A stretch of DNA of 64,000 bases, from positions 652,991 to 716,990 of the forward strand of contig QEOQ01000426.1 in assembly GCA_010279815.1 (NCBI GenBank). The letters are read 5' to 3'. The notes below the pieces were generated by a model. The model saw only the letters and a list, made by a program, of their open reading frames with translations. It did not search any database and was not told the origin of the DNA. Every line of letters begins with the position of its first letter. The first letter of the stretch is position 1. A program made the translations under genes and the position numbers. This stretch comes from Brachionus plicatilis. Its lineage: Eukaryota > Rotifera > Eurotatoria > Ploima > Brachionidae. Below, piece by piece: positions 9,475-19,551 of this stretch.

Positions 9475-11688
9475 TCAGACTGGCACCCGCTTCACATTAG
9501 TTGTAAAAACAGAAATAGACTGGAGAATAATAAAACTAGATATAAACACACTGAGAGCACTTGTGATCACTAAGCTGAGATTTTTTCTTATTTTGTCTTT
9601 CGACCCAAAGAAAAACTTTCCCCGGCCATACACAAAGCTATCTTCGCACTTAGAATGATTCTTTTTGTCCGCCACACACATGCAAACATAGTAGCCATCA
9701 GTGCCAAAAGTCCTGCACATCTCATTGAAACCACACGGGTTAAAATAGCACGGATCCACAGTCAAACACAGCGGACCGCTGAATCCTTTGGCACATACAC
9801 ACTCAAAAGTAAACTTGTCCCTTCCTTTCAGCTTAACTTCCACACACTTTCCATTGTTGTGGCACGGCTTTTCTTCACAAATATTTCCATCACAATTTCC
9901 TTCTTTGCCATCACACTTAAAACTAAAAAACTTGATGTACTCCTCGCAGCAAACTGCCGACAGGGCCTCTTTTTCCGCCTTGTTCATGTGCGCAAATTTC
10001 TCATTCAAATACTCATTACAAGACTTGGTGAACACCAAACCAGCCTCTCTGAACTTTTTTTTGTGCACAAAACTTTCCTGCGATGTTCCGCCGGGACAAT
10101 TGTGCCGCATCTTGGCCACTGCCCTGTCCAGACCACCCATTACTTGTATCCTGTGTGTTCCTGTGTGTTCCATCACCTGTATGTTCTGCACACGCTCACA
10201 TTCTGCCCTGTAGCACATTTCTTCAAAGCCGCACACAGTCCCATCCAGCGCCCAAATATTCACTTTTACACACTTGGCCCGAACTTCGTCGTAACACGAG
10301 AGAAATTGGCACGACAAAATCTGGCCATTGCAGTAGAATGAACCGGAGTTGTTCATCAAATATTTGCACTGTTCTGTGAGAGAAAAAAAGTATCCTGGCA
10401 AATAAGCTTTGGCCGGTTTCAAATACACATGCTTGCCTTGGTCACAATTTTTTTGCACCAAACATTTGAAGGTGTCACGCAGTCTAGACTTGTGAAACAC
10501 CTTCTTGCGTATGTTCTCTATGGTACACTCGGATACTTGGAATGAAGAGTGATCAAGAAGCGCAGATGGAAACATCAGTTTCTTTTGGTTGTAGCAATTG
10601 AGCCATCTGTTGTTTATCAATGTTTTGTTGTCATGATATGAGCCTAGGTTGTGGCCAAGCTCGTGGGCCATGACCACCTCCATAAAATGGTGCTTGGGAT
10701 ACAAGATGCTGCTTGCTTTTAAAAATTTACAAACATGGCCTACGAATGCCAGACCTATGGTACTCCCTTGCTCAAAGTTGTGTACCAAAAATATGTGGTC
10801 AAATTTTTTAAAGTCCAAGTCTTTTCTGGTTGACAAAATTTGTGTCACGTTATGCAAAAAATGTTTCCTATCCATGTGGTTGTAGTCAACTGGTTGGTAA
10901 TCGATTACCAGTTCAATAAACTGGACTCTTACCTCAAAGAACCGGTTGGTTGCCTCGCGCCAAATTTTGTCCACCCGATCTACTATCTGGACAAAGGAAA
11001 GGTCGAGAAACATTTTTATGTAGGCTTTGTTTGTGGTATTGAGCAATTTTGTGTACACTTGGTACACTTGGTAATTGATGACCACAGCTGATTCGACGGT
11101 GAGTTGAATTTTGGCCTGGCGTTTGGCTCTGCGCGACGCCTTTGAGTGGATGCGGACTCTGCGGGCCGCGTAGACGCCATCGCCACTCTCCAGCTCCACT
11201 TTGAGCCAAAGCTCTGAGCTTGAGTTGGGCTTTTTTTTACTCATGTGAACACTCAGGTGGAATAGTTGGCCAGGCTGGAGTCGGTCCACTGGCAAGTGGG
11301 TGCTTAGGTGCTGGTAGTTCCGGGCGTTCAGGATGAGGGTACAGTCGGCAGTGTACACAGAGCTGGTCGATTGGGTGCCGCCAGCCTTGGTCACGTTTGC
11401 CACGACGCTTTTGTAAGCGCGTGAAAAGCTTTGGTATTGGGTGAAGTGGGGCGCGGGGTTGGACACATGAGAGAAAAGAATGGAGTATGTGCGGTGGAAG
11501 GCGCTGAATTGAAGGAGGAAGTAGAGGGGGAACAGGTCCGGCACTGGCGAGTATTTTAAGCTGGTTATGGAAAAGTTGTGGATGCGGTCTGTGTCTTTTT
11601 GAGCGTGAGAGCCAAATGTGTTGACATCAATTGATTGTGAATTTTGTACCATTGTTGTCAGATATAAAAAAAACACTTTTGTCAACAT
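9475..11688 (-). CDS. ADAM/ADAMTS-like M12B metalloprotease, membrane-anchored (left copy)
   Basis: This single-exon gene of 737 codons encodes a secretory zinc endopeptidase. The order is: hydrophobic N-terminus (signal peptide, about 1-20); prodomain to 190 ending in the furin-type site RRAKR (186-190); reprolysin catalytic domain (about 191-395) with HELGHNLGSYHD at 342-353 (zinc ligands H342, H346, H352; catalytic E343) and a Met-turn at M372; a cysteine-rich region containing the ADAMTS-style WALDGTVCGFEEMC; two EGF-like modules (about 604-641 and 647-682); a C-terminal membrane segment (about 705-729); and a short tail. No clear disintegrin loop or thrombospondin repeat is present, so the architecture is atypical for both ADAM and ADAMTS. 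The start is the ATG at 11688, directly before the signal peptide. The frame is intact. The protein differs from the right copy at about 26 positions, including Y351 against D in the zinc motif. The coding part is GC-richer than its surroundings. Confidence 0.9.
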   Translation of the reverse strand: MLTKVFFLYLTTMVQNSQSIDVNTFGSHAQKDTDRIHNFSITSLKYSPVPDLFPLYFLLQFSAFHRTYSILFSHVSNPAPHFTQYQSFSRAYKSVVANVTKAGGTQSTSSVYTADCTLILNARNYQHLSTHLPVDRLQPGQLFHLSVHMSKKKPNSSSELWLKVELESGDGVYAARRVRIHSKASRRAKRQAKIQLTVESAVVINYQVYQVYTKLLNTTNKAYIKMFLDLSFVQIVDRVDKIWREATNRFFEVRVQFIELVIDYQPVDYNHMDRKHFLHNVTQILSTRKDLDFKKFDHIFLVHNFEQGSTIGLAFVGHVCKFLKASSILYPKHHFMEVVMAHELGHNLGSYHDNKTLINNRWLNCYNQKKLMFPSALLDHSSFQVSECTIENIRKKVFHKSRLRDTFKCLVQKNCDQGKHVYLKPAKAYLPGYFFSLTEQCKYLMNNSGSFYCNGQILSCQFLSCYDEVRAKCVKVNIWALDGTVCGFEEMCYRAECERVQNIQVMEHTGTHRIQVMGGLDRAVAKMRHNCPGGTSQESFVHKKKFREAGLVFTKSCNEYLNEKFAHMNKAEKEALSAVCCEEYIKFFSFKCDGKEGNCDGNICEEKPCHNNGKCVEVKLKGRDKFTFECVCAKGFSGPLCLTVDPCYFNPCGFNEMCRTFGTDGYYVCMCVADKKNHSKCEDSFVYGRGKFFFGSKDKIRKNLSLVITSALSVFISSFIILQSISVFTTNVKRVPV

Positions 11689-12199
11689 TATGGATCGACA
11701 AAGGAAGAATAATCGTATTTTGAAAGATTGATAGGAAATTTATTTTTAAAACCATGGCAATTTAATTTTTAACTTTTAGTTTTAAATTGTAAATTTTAGA
11801 GTTTTAATAAATCTTTCAAATTGAATAATTATTTTTTTCTTAAATTGCTATCGATAAAAAATTTGATTTGTTTGAAAGTCAGAACTTTTAAGATAAGTCC
11901 GGGCTTTAATTTTTTGATACAAGTTCAAGTATATGACTTTAAAATTTTTTAAACAAAATCAGAGTTGTTTAAAAGTCCCAAAAAAAAAGTAAAGTCCAAG
12001 TCATTATTTAAAGATAAAAACGATCATTTAAGATTTTAAAACTAAATTAATCTTGATAATTTAAAAAAAATAGATATTAAGCATTCCTAGAAATTCTATA
12101 AGACATTATTAAATTAACATCAAAATGATTGCCCTCTAATTAGCAATAAAAAATATCAAATTAAATGAACAATTTTTAGATGACTTTTTTAGTTTTATT
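11689..12199. other. Intergenic DNA between protease and channel, left arm
   Basis: Probable promoter side of the minus-strand protease gene. No TATA box or other element can be singled out in this A/T background. A CAGAGTTG-family fragment lies at 11946-12000, matched on the right arm at about 42135-42205. Confidence 0.45.
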
Positions 12200-12996
12200 A
12201 CCCCAAATTTTGAATAAAATACCCCAAATTTTTAATTTTTTACCCCTATTTTATTAAGATAACACTAAAAAATAAAAAAGAAATTAAAAAAATAAAATGA
12301 CAATTTTATTTTATAATCGACACCAAATTAATTATAAAAATACCAAAATTAATAAAAATAAACTATTTTATTATTTTTAACCCCAAAAATTTAGTCGAAT
12401 TCAGAGCATACTTACCCCAAAAATTTACTTTTTTCTTAATTTGATTTTTTGCAGCCTTTTTTGTTGAATTTGCAGTTGAATGTATGTTTATCGCAATCGG
12501 CTAGGTTATTTTTTGAATGAAAGTTCCATGCTACATTGTCAAAATGTAAATTTTTGACCAATTTTTTAAATTCCATTAAAGATTCACAATCTTCAAGGAA
12601 ATCGTACGCTTTAGATACGCTTCTTTTTATTTTCGGCAATTCTTCAGCGTCATTTACGGTGTCGTTGAAATTATTTTCTAAAATACTCGCAGAACTAGAC
12701 ATTTAATAATAATCAATACACATTTTAGCAAGCTGAATTTCTTATATAGGAATATTTTTTAAATATTTATTAAAAAAGTGTCAAAAAATTTAGGTTTCAT
12801 TTTAATAAACTAGAGTTCGTTTTAATTAATTAGGTGTAGTTTTAATTGATTTAGTGTCAAAATAAAAGAAAAAGTAACATCTTATTTAATTAGGTGTAAA
12901 TCTTAATTTTTTATGGTTTACTTAATTAAAAGGGGTATTTTATTAAAAAATTGGGGTAAAAAATTTTAAATTTGGGGTATTTTATTCTAAATTTAT
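12200..12996. mobile_element. Left-arm-specific transposon with 'taaaataccccaaattt' inverted ends
   Basis: The left end (12206-12250) carries GAATAAAATACCCCAAATTT then TTTTTTACCCC. The right end (12935-12990) carries the inverse of the same two blocks, so the element has terminal inverted repeats of roughly 50 bp. It is absent at the equivalent point of the right arm, showing insertion after the duplication, or loss from the right. It holds one small minus-strand open frame (12436-12702). Confidence 0.75.
12436..12702 (-). CDS. Small protein inside a TIR element, zinc-finger-like start of a transposase
   Basis: This 88-codon frame starts at a true ATG and lies wholly within the 12200-12996 element. 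Residues 30-85 contain YDFLEDCESLMEFKKLV, WNFHSKNNLADCDKHTFNC and KKGCKK. The W...KN...F.C.....GC spacing resembles the short zinc-binding N-terminal domains (WRKY/FLYWCH-like) that precede many Mutator-type (MULE) transposases. No catalytic domain follows. It is either a deleted transposase or a retained DNA-binding domain of a non-autonomous element. The family assignment is inference. Confidence 0.4.
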   Translation of the reverse strand: MSSSASILENNFNDTVNDAEELPKIKRSVSKAYDFLEDCESLMEFKKLVKNLHFDNVAWNFHSKNNLADCDKHTFNCKFNKKGCKKSN

Positions 12997-13925
12997 GGCC
13001 TAGATATTAAAGAGCCTTTTTAGATTAGGTGAACTAAAAGTTTAAAAAACCTGAGAACAAGAATTATTCCAGTAAAAGATGAACCATTGTTCGACTTACC
13101 TTCTTTAAAAATTTTGACTTACTTTTAAAAATTTTAGTGATAACTGACGTTCGTTTGAAACATATTAACAAATACTCAATTTATAAAAAATGGAAAATAC
13201 AGCGTAAATAGTTTTTTAAACTAGAAATATTATCTTAAATATCATCATAGCAGAAACCCTAAGTCAAGATTTAGAAAAAAAAAGAAGTTTTTCATGATTG
13301 CAATATTAACTTAAAATTATCTTTTATTTGAAACTGAAAAAATAATTTGAAACATCGCACTTTTTCAATGTTATTTCAAAATTGGAAACATTTTGTAATT
13401 CAAACACAAAAAATTAAACCAACTAATTTATAAATTATTTATTTGATAATTGTATTTTAATTCATAATATTTTTTAACTATCGCAGTTCTAAAATGTGAT
13501 GTGGAATCACTTTGGTTCCAGAATTTAAAATAAACCTATATTGTTCTCCGATTTAATGTTTAAACTTAATAATTCCATTATATCAACCAAAATTTTAAGA
13601 AAAAAAGGATTCATAACAAAAGTACACTTTTTATACTAGGGAATAATTTGAAAAAAAATAGTTCATTGTTTAAAGCTCAAAAATGGTGCAACAAAGTATA
13701 TTGCAGTGTTTTTTCTAATATTTATTATTAACTTTAATTTTCGTTTACTAAAAAATGAAGAATTTTTGTTCAATTTGTATTCGAAATTCACAATTTTTGG
13801 AGAAAGATTAATATATTTAACAATATGACCAATGAAAGGTCAAAAAAATATATATCATTTTATTAGATTTAAAAAAGTATTAAACAAAAATTATTAATTC
13901 AAATTGGTTTTTGTGATTAAGCTTT
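12997..13925. other. 3' flank of the left DEG/ENaC gene with repeat pieces
   Basis: Bases 13015-13105 contain the 'aggtgaact ... gttcgacttacc' repeat also present at 7775-7870. Bases 13682-13800 are a half-copy of the foldback element found complete at 60279-60619, and they match 40567-40685 on the right arm. No further gene is visible. Confidence 0.5.
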
Positions 13926-16900
13926 TTAATTAATTGAGAAAAATCCATACCTTGAAATAAAAAAATATATCATATAGGTAAAAATTTCAATTATTTCGAT
14001 TAGGCTCATAACACTTATCCCAAGAAAAAGTCCTAAATTTCCTCCCACATATGCAAAAAGTGCATCGACACCAAGCTCAGGATATTCTTCGATTAAATTA
14101 TAATACATTTGTTCATAATAAACATTAATCATTAGCATTGTCTGTTGCAGCTCGGCAAATGTATATTCAGAACCATTCGATGAGTACAAAAAGCTATAAG
14201 TGTAAAGTGGTGAATCATTTAATGTTGATGTGTACCACTTGGTTGGATATTTAGCAGTTGATACCTGAGAATGATATAATATTTGAAAACATTCGTTTGG
14301 ACAATTTTGGTAGCACTTTTCTATTTCAGTACCATTGAAAAATTGACTTTCTTCAAAGTGAATGCACAGCAATTGATCTCTTGTATCACAGCCAGTTAAA
14401 TTGACAGATGAATTACTAGGCATTGGTAAACTTAAACCAAAGCATTGGCATCTTTTGATGAAAAATTCCTGAAGACAAACTTTGAGACAATAATTTTGAC
14501 TGTACTCTGCCATTTGTGGGTACCGCTCAATGATTATTTGAAGCAAAGAGTTTTTTTTTAGATTTTCTTCAGAGCGATAGTTTTCTATACAGTCACTATA
14601 TGGATAAGGTTTTCTCTTAATCATTGTACGTGTAATTGCTATATTTGTCTGAGATCCAACACTTACATCTATTCCAGTTTCATCTGAAAAAGGAATATCA
14701 CTTTGATTATGAACTATTACTCTCATTCCAGCTTTATAAGCATATTGTTGTTGTAAATCCAAGTCGCCAATGTAAAGCTCGAGGCGCAGACCATCTCTCC
14801 ATCCGGACTTTTTAGATTTTATCACATTTTTTGTGTTTCCATTAAAGCGATAACAATTTCCATAGTGGTAATCATGATAAGTTTCAAAATCACTTTCATC
14901 ACATTTTATTCCTTGAAAGCTAAAATTTAATAAATTGATCAGAAAATTATTTTATCAAAAAAATATTTCGGGCTTTTATAAAATTTAAGTATAAGAATAA
15001 AAATTGCTTAGTTTTGTATGCTAACCTTGATATTTTGTGAGAACCATAGACCTTTGAGAATTTATTTTTCTTAAATTTAAAACTAGATTAGTCCGGTATC
15101 TTGAAGTTGATTATAAATTTAAAATATCAAATCAAAAAGTTTATCTTTGGATATTAAAATAAAGATAAAATGATATTTTGCAGACTTGGTCAAAAGTCAT
15201 TAAGTCAAAGTCAAGTCAAGTCATATGTCTTGACTTTAAATTTTTAAAAAAAAAAAAAAAAGTCACTGAAATTGAAAAATTTGGAGAAAAAAATTAATTT
15301 TTATCTTTTTCGAAAGATGTCACTATAAAATGGAAATGGGCACTCTATTAAAAAACCAATTAGAATTAATAAAAAAGCAAAATAAAAGATAGACTAAATC
15401 AATTGAGAAAGACAATTTAAATAGCAATCAACAAGAATTTATTTACAAAAGTTTAAAATAGAAAATATGAGAAAATAAATGCAGCGATTTTATAAAAGGT
15501 CCAGAATGGGCTTAATTACTTTATTTTGCATCCTTTTTTAATAAACTTACTTAATCCTACCTGAATATTAGTCGGTAAGGATTTGTAATTTTCAGAAAAA
15601 TTACGTAAGTTTGCATTAAAATACGTAAATTTAAGTAAATCGTTTTAAAATGCACATGGTCAAAAAAATTAGGATTTTGCTATGAAAAATGTATCATTGG
15701 CTTCTTTTTTAAAATATTTGATTAATTTAGTTTAAAAAAAAAAAATTTAACATTCCTTACTTAATTTTACGTAAAATAACCTACAATTTTTGGTAAAATT
15801 TTGTAATGAAAATATAAAATATCAAATAATTAACAAATGAGAAAAAGTGAACTTCAAAAAAGCTCAAAAGACTTAAAATAAAAAAATTGTTAATTACTGA
15901 ATTATTGTAATTAATAAATATTTAAGAACAGTATGATTTTGTTATATACCGATCGCTCTATGATTAAGAAAAGATCAGTTTTCAATTATGTGACCAGACA
16001 CCATCGTTTTTTAATACAATATCCATTACTTTTAAATAATTATTAATGAATAACATGAAATTAGTAGTAAATAAAAATATAAATTTAAAAATGCGTTCAT
16101 CTAAATTAAAATTTTATTTTATTTTAGTTTTTTCGCAAAGAGTTTTCACAGATATATGTATAAAGATCAAAAATAATGAAAGATTAAGAAAAGCATGTTG
16201 ATTAAATTTGAGCATTTAGAATTATTTTATTTTATTCAGAGTTGTTTAAAATTCACATGTCTCAATTCAAGTCCAAGTCCGGACTTTAAAATTTTGAATA
16301 CTGAAGAAGAAATGTGAAGACATTTATGCCAAAATTGCTAGAAAATTCTGATATATGACAAATCTATTGCATTAGACAACCTAAGAGTATATAAATTTTT
16401 AAATATGAAGCCTGATCTAGCAAATTTAAAAAAAAGTCCGGACTTGTACTTTTTTTTAATGACTTGGACAACTTTGATTGTATTTAAATTTAAGGTAATG
16501 GATATTTTAGTAAAAAACAGTGATGATTGGCCAAATAATTTAAAACTGATTTTTTCTTATTTATTATTCGATATTTAATATTTTCATTACAAAATTTTTC
16601 CTAATTTTACAAAAAATTGCGTAATTTTACGAAAAATTAAGTAAAAACAAACTGTGATGCCCTGAATTGTCAAAAGAGCAAAGTGACATTATTAAAAAAA
16701 TTAAAAATTTTGTTTCAATTTTTTATTAAATTGACACCAAAAGATTTAAAAAAATAAAGACAAATTAGAATTTTTTGATTTTAAATGCTTGATTAATATT
16801 TTATTATACTTGACATTTTAAAATTAAATTATAAGATCCAAAAGGGTCAGGTGTTCTTACAAACCAATTCCTAGCACTTAGAACCTATATTTTAGTTTTA

Positions 16901-18378
16901 ACAGCCTTTGCTAATATTTTTTTTTTAAATGTGAAGACTAAATTTTTTAGTTGTAAATTCTAAATTTACAATAATGCATGACTTAAAAAAAATTTTAAAA
17001 TTACAATTTCAAAATGCCAGAGAGTCTTCCTTTTGCTTTAGAGATGCTTTATTATTCACATCAAGAAATGGATGATTTTTTAGGTTGAAGGAAGTGTTTT
17101 CTTGAGCCAAAATAGAATTTCAATAAAAACTAAAACAAGTAAAATGTTTCAATTAATTTTTAAGATACCGTAAAACCTGACAAACTAGCCCAGGACTAAT
17201 TAGTATTAGCCTATAAGCACCCCACTTTTCGGCGATACAAGCCCATCTCCTAAAATACATATAGTCCCAGGGCTTTAAATAAATACCTTATACTTAATTT
17301 ATCATAAATTAAATACAAGCCCATGAGCTTAAAATTAATTTGAATTTAAAAATAATTTTTAGTAAAACCGAAAACGATGATGATGATGAAAATGATTAAT
17401 TTTTTTCTTTTATTTTCTTTTTAAAAACTCTAATGGGACATTTTTTTATATTTCTTTTATCTAAAATTTAACTAAATTACAATTTTCCATTACTAAATAA
17501 ATAAATGTGTACATAAGCCCATGGTCAGACTAGTTTTAATAACTTATAAGCTCTAGGCTTCTCCTTGGATTAAAATAAGATATTTATAAGGAAAATATTT
17601 TTTGGATTTTTGTGTAAAAATTAATTAGTCTTTAAAATTTTTTTGATAAAATTAATCTTTTTCACATTTGCCAATATTCATCCTACGCTAGCTAAAGTTA
17701 AAAATCTTTTAATTAATTTTTTTTAAATAAAAAAATTTCATAATTAATTTTCATTTAAAATTTTTATATTGAAAATTAATTTGTTTATAATCAAGTGTAA
17801 CCAAGCCAATTTTTAAACTTAAAAATTTTAATGATTAAAATTACCGGCAACTAATTAACATTTGATTTAAATAAAATCCATTGTAATACAGATCAAACTG
17901 TCCCCTTAGAGCCTCGGTCTCGAATGTGGATTTAAAAAAGTCGGCTGCAATGTCAACGTAGTCGACTGGTTCATAATTATAAAGGCTAATGTTTTTCTCA
18001 ATCAAAATTCTATTCATATGTTCTCTGGCTACATTTCCATCATAGGCATTTAAATTACAAATGACCACAGCTGGGTAATAAGTAGGTGCCTCATAGGCAA
18101 TCTTTAAGCTGGTCAACACGTTAAACTTGAAAAAAAGTGTTATTATTAATACGACTTGATAAATGCAGTAGCTAATGCTTGAAAGTAAAATACAACCCCA
18201 GAATATTTTCTTAAGGAGTCTGTCTGCTCCAAAAAAACTTTTAAAACCATGCGCAGAAGTTTCTGTACTAAAGAAAATTTTTTAAAAAGATTTTTAATAA
18301 AAAAAGTGATCAATTTAACCTCCATTGAAAAATTTTGCTTAATAAATCATTTTGGTTTTTTTTCTTGGAATTTACCAT
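13926..18378 (-). CDS. DEG/ENaC-family sodium channel subunit, three exons (left copy)
   Basis: The gene reconstructs as complement(13926..14919, 17845..18267, 18320..18378), 491 residues. Exon 1 (ATG at 18378) gives MVNSKKKNQNDLLSKIFQW and splices through AG|T into exon 2. Exon 2 carries the conserved TSAHG motif (His-Gly, channel gating), TM1 (about 38-62) and the YPAVVICN segment that opens the extracellular domain. The split codon CG|C joins ISC-R-FQGIKC across the second intron (17844-14920). The last exon holds the cysteine-rich ectodomain with GNCYRFN, NYCLKVCLQEFF and CYQNCPNEC, then TM2 with GGNLGLFLGISVMSLIEI, whose GIS is the selectivity-filter position. Such proteins form trimeric, usually amiloride-sensitive cation channels (epithelial, acid-, mechano- or peptide-gated). 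The gating type cannot be told here. All splice sites and the frame are intact. Confidence 0.88.
14920..17844 (-). other. Second intron of the left channel gene, packed with repeats
   Basis: The intron is about 2.9 kb. It contains TTACGTAA-rich repeat sequence (15490-15800), a CAGAGTTG MITE (16237-16476), and a 'aagcccatgagctt'-type palindromic patch (17180-17560). The right arm has the same repeats in the same order, so they predate the duplication. Confidence 0.75.
16237..16476. mobile_element. CAGAGTTG-family MITE within the intron
   Basis: It starts CAGAGTTGTTTAAAATTCAC and ends 'gacttggacaactttg'. The flanks are ATTTTATT (left) and ATTGTATT (right), matching at 7 of 8 positions, consistent with an aged 8-bp target duplication. 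The right arm carries the same insertion at 37816-38096 in inverted orientation. Confidence 0.75.
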
Positions 18379-18623
18379 TTATAATGCTTTTTTGATTTTT
18401 GATTTTCTTCTGTAAACTTTTCTTTTTTAAAATTGAAAAATCAATTCAATAAAAACATTAAAAATTAAACTTTTAATGTTTCCTTTAGTTTTGTTTCTGT
18501 TGATCAATTAAAATTTTTATTGTTAAAGAACATTTAGATGTCAGTGTAAACTAATGCTTTTTATGAAAAGCTGCAAATGTTTTTAATTTCTTAGAGAACA
18601 AAATTAAAAGATTGATTTTTATT
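18379..18623 (-). promoter_or_regulatory. Probable 5' region of the left channel gene
   Basis: About 245 bp lie between the start codon of the channel gene and the inner end of the arm. The same stretch sits ahead of the right copy. If the promoter was duplicated with the gene, its core must lie here or in sequence outside the arms. No specific motif can be named. Confidence 0.3.
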
Positions 18624-18971
18624 AAAAAATCAATCAAATATCAATACTTTTTTTTTATTACTCTATAGATGCGCTTTACGAAAAGCAACTATTTATTCAG
18701 CAACGCGAGGCAACCCTAGGGAGCGAATTTAACATTGAAATTTGCACAAGGTCTTTTAAAAAATTTTTTAATTATTATAAAACTAATTGAAATTCTAATA
18801 GAAAATTTATGTATAAACTCGAAAATAGTAATAAGAATAAAAAGCTACGACTGGTTAAGTTTAAACCCTTAGAGAGAATACTAATAGAACTATGAATTAA
18901 AGAAAAATTATTTTTGATAAATTAGTCAAAAATTTTTTTTTAATCGATTTTCTAAAAATTAATTGTTTTAA
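18624..18971. other. Spacer start with one possible orphan exon
   Basis: Between a T-rich tract ending 'actctatag' and a possible donor 'acaag|gtctt' lies an 82-bp stretch (about 18668-18749) of more balanced composition. In one frame it reads ALYEKQLFIQQREATLGSEF. It looks exon-like and sits just upstream of the deubiquitinase fragment on the same strand. I cannot place it in that family. Confidence 0.25.
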
Positions 18972-19551
18972 TATATGGTAAATTTTCTTGGAAAAATGTG
19001 AAAAAAATAATAGATCAACATATCATTGAAAAAATACCCCAAAATTTTTAATATGTTTAATTTTATTATTTTTAAATCATTTATTTAATAATATTATTTA
19101 ATTTTCAAAAAATTTAAAAATCTAAAAATTTCGACATAAAATCAAATTTGAAATTCTGATTTTAATCCGAAAAGATGTTAATCCGACATCGAAGACTTTA
19201 AACTCAAATTTAAATTTTTTAACAAGTTCAAATGCCCGGTATTGAAAAGCGGTAATATTCAAGACTTGTGCACGTCACTGGAGGCAATGATCGAAAAGGA
19301 AGGCTTTCATCCACCTAGATCGCACATGATTGTAGCTGAGGTGTACTAGAACAAAATTTTCAAAATATTTGATTCAAATGACAACGTTTCTACAATAAAA
19401 GAACGCGATGAAATCTATGTGTAAGCTTGGAAATAAAAATTTGAATTTTTCTTCTCTGATTTTTTGTTTTTGACCATTAGCTCTTGAATTCATCACAATT
19501 TTTGAAATATCAGACATCTTTTCTTAATAATAAGTTTTTAATTTTTTGAAA
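18972..19551. repeat. Right copy of the minor inverted repeat (USP fragment)
   Basis: Reverse complement of 8519-9108. Together the two copies bracket the whole left arm, so recombination between them would invert about 10 kb holding the protease and channel genes. Confidence 0.85.

Larger units (their letters stand above)
9270..18623. repeat. Left arm of a 9.3-kb gene-bearing palindrome
   Basis: This arm is the reverse complement of 35667-44876. The outer boundary shares AAACACTGTAGTTATTTTCC, and the inner boundary shares GATTGATTTTTATT. Similarity runs through exons, introns and intergenic DNA, so this was a DNA-level duplication and not retroposition. Each arm carries one DEG/ENaC gene and one ADAM-like gene. 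The left arm has its own insertion at about 12200-12996 that is missing on the right, and the right arm has one at about 40945-41490 that is missing on the left. Those insertions are younger than the duplication. Confidence 0.95.

Noticed and set aside
9655..11209. Several plus- and minus-strand open frames overlapping the left protease gene
   Set aside because: They are alternate-frame shadows of a conserved, GC-richer exon. None shows domain content, and the true frame has a complete protease architecture. The same applies to 43080-44516 over the right copy.
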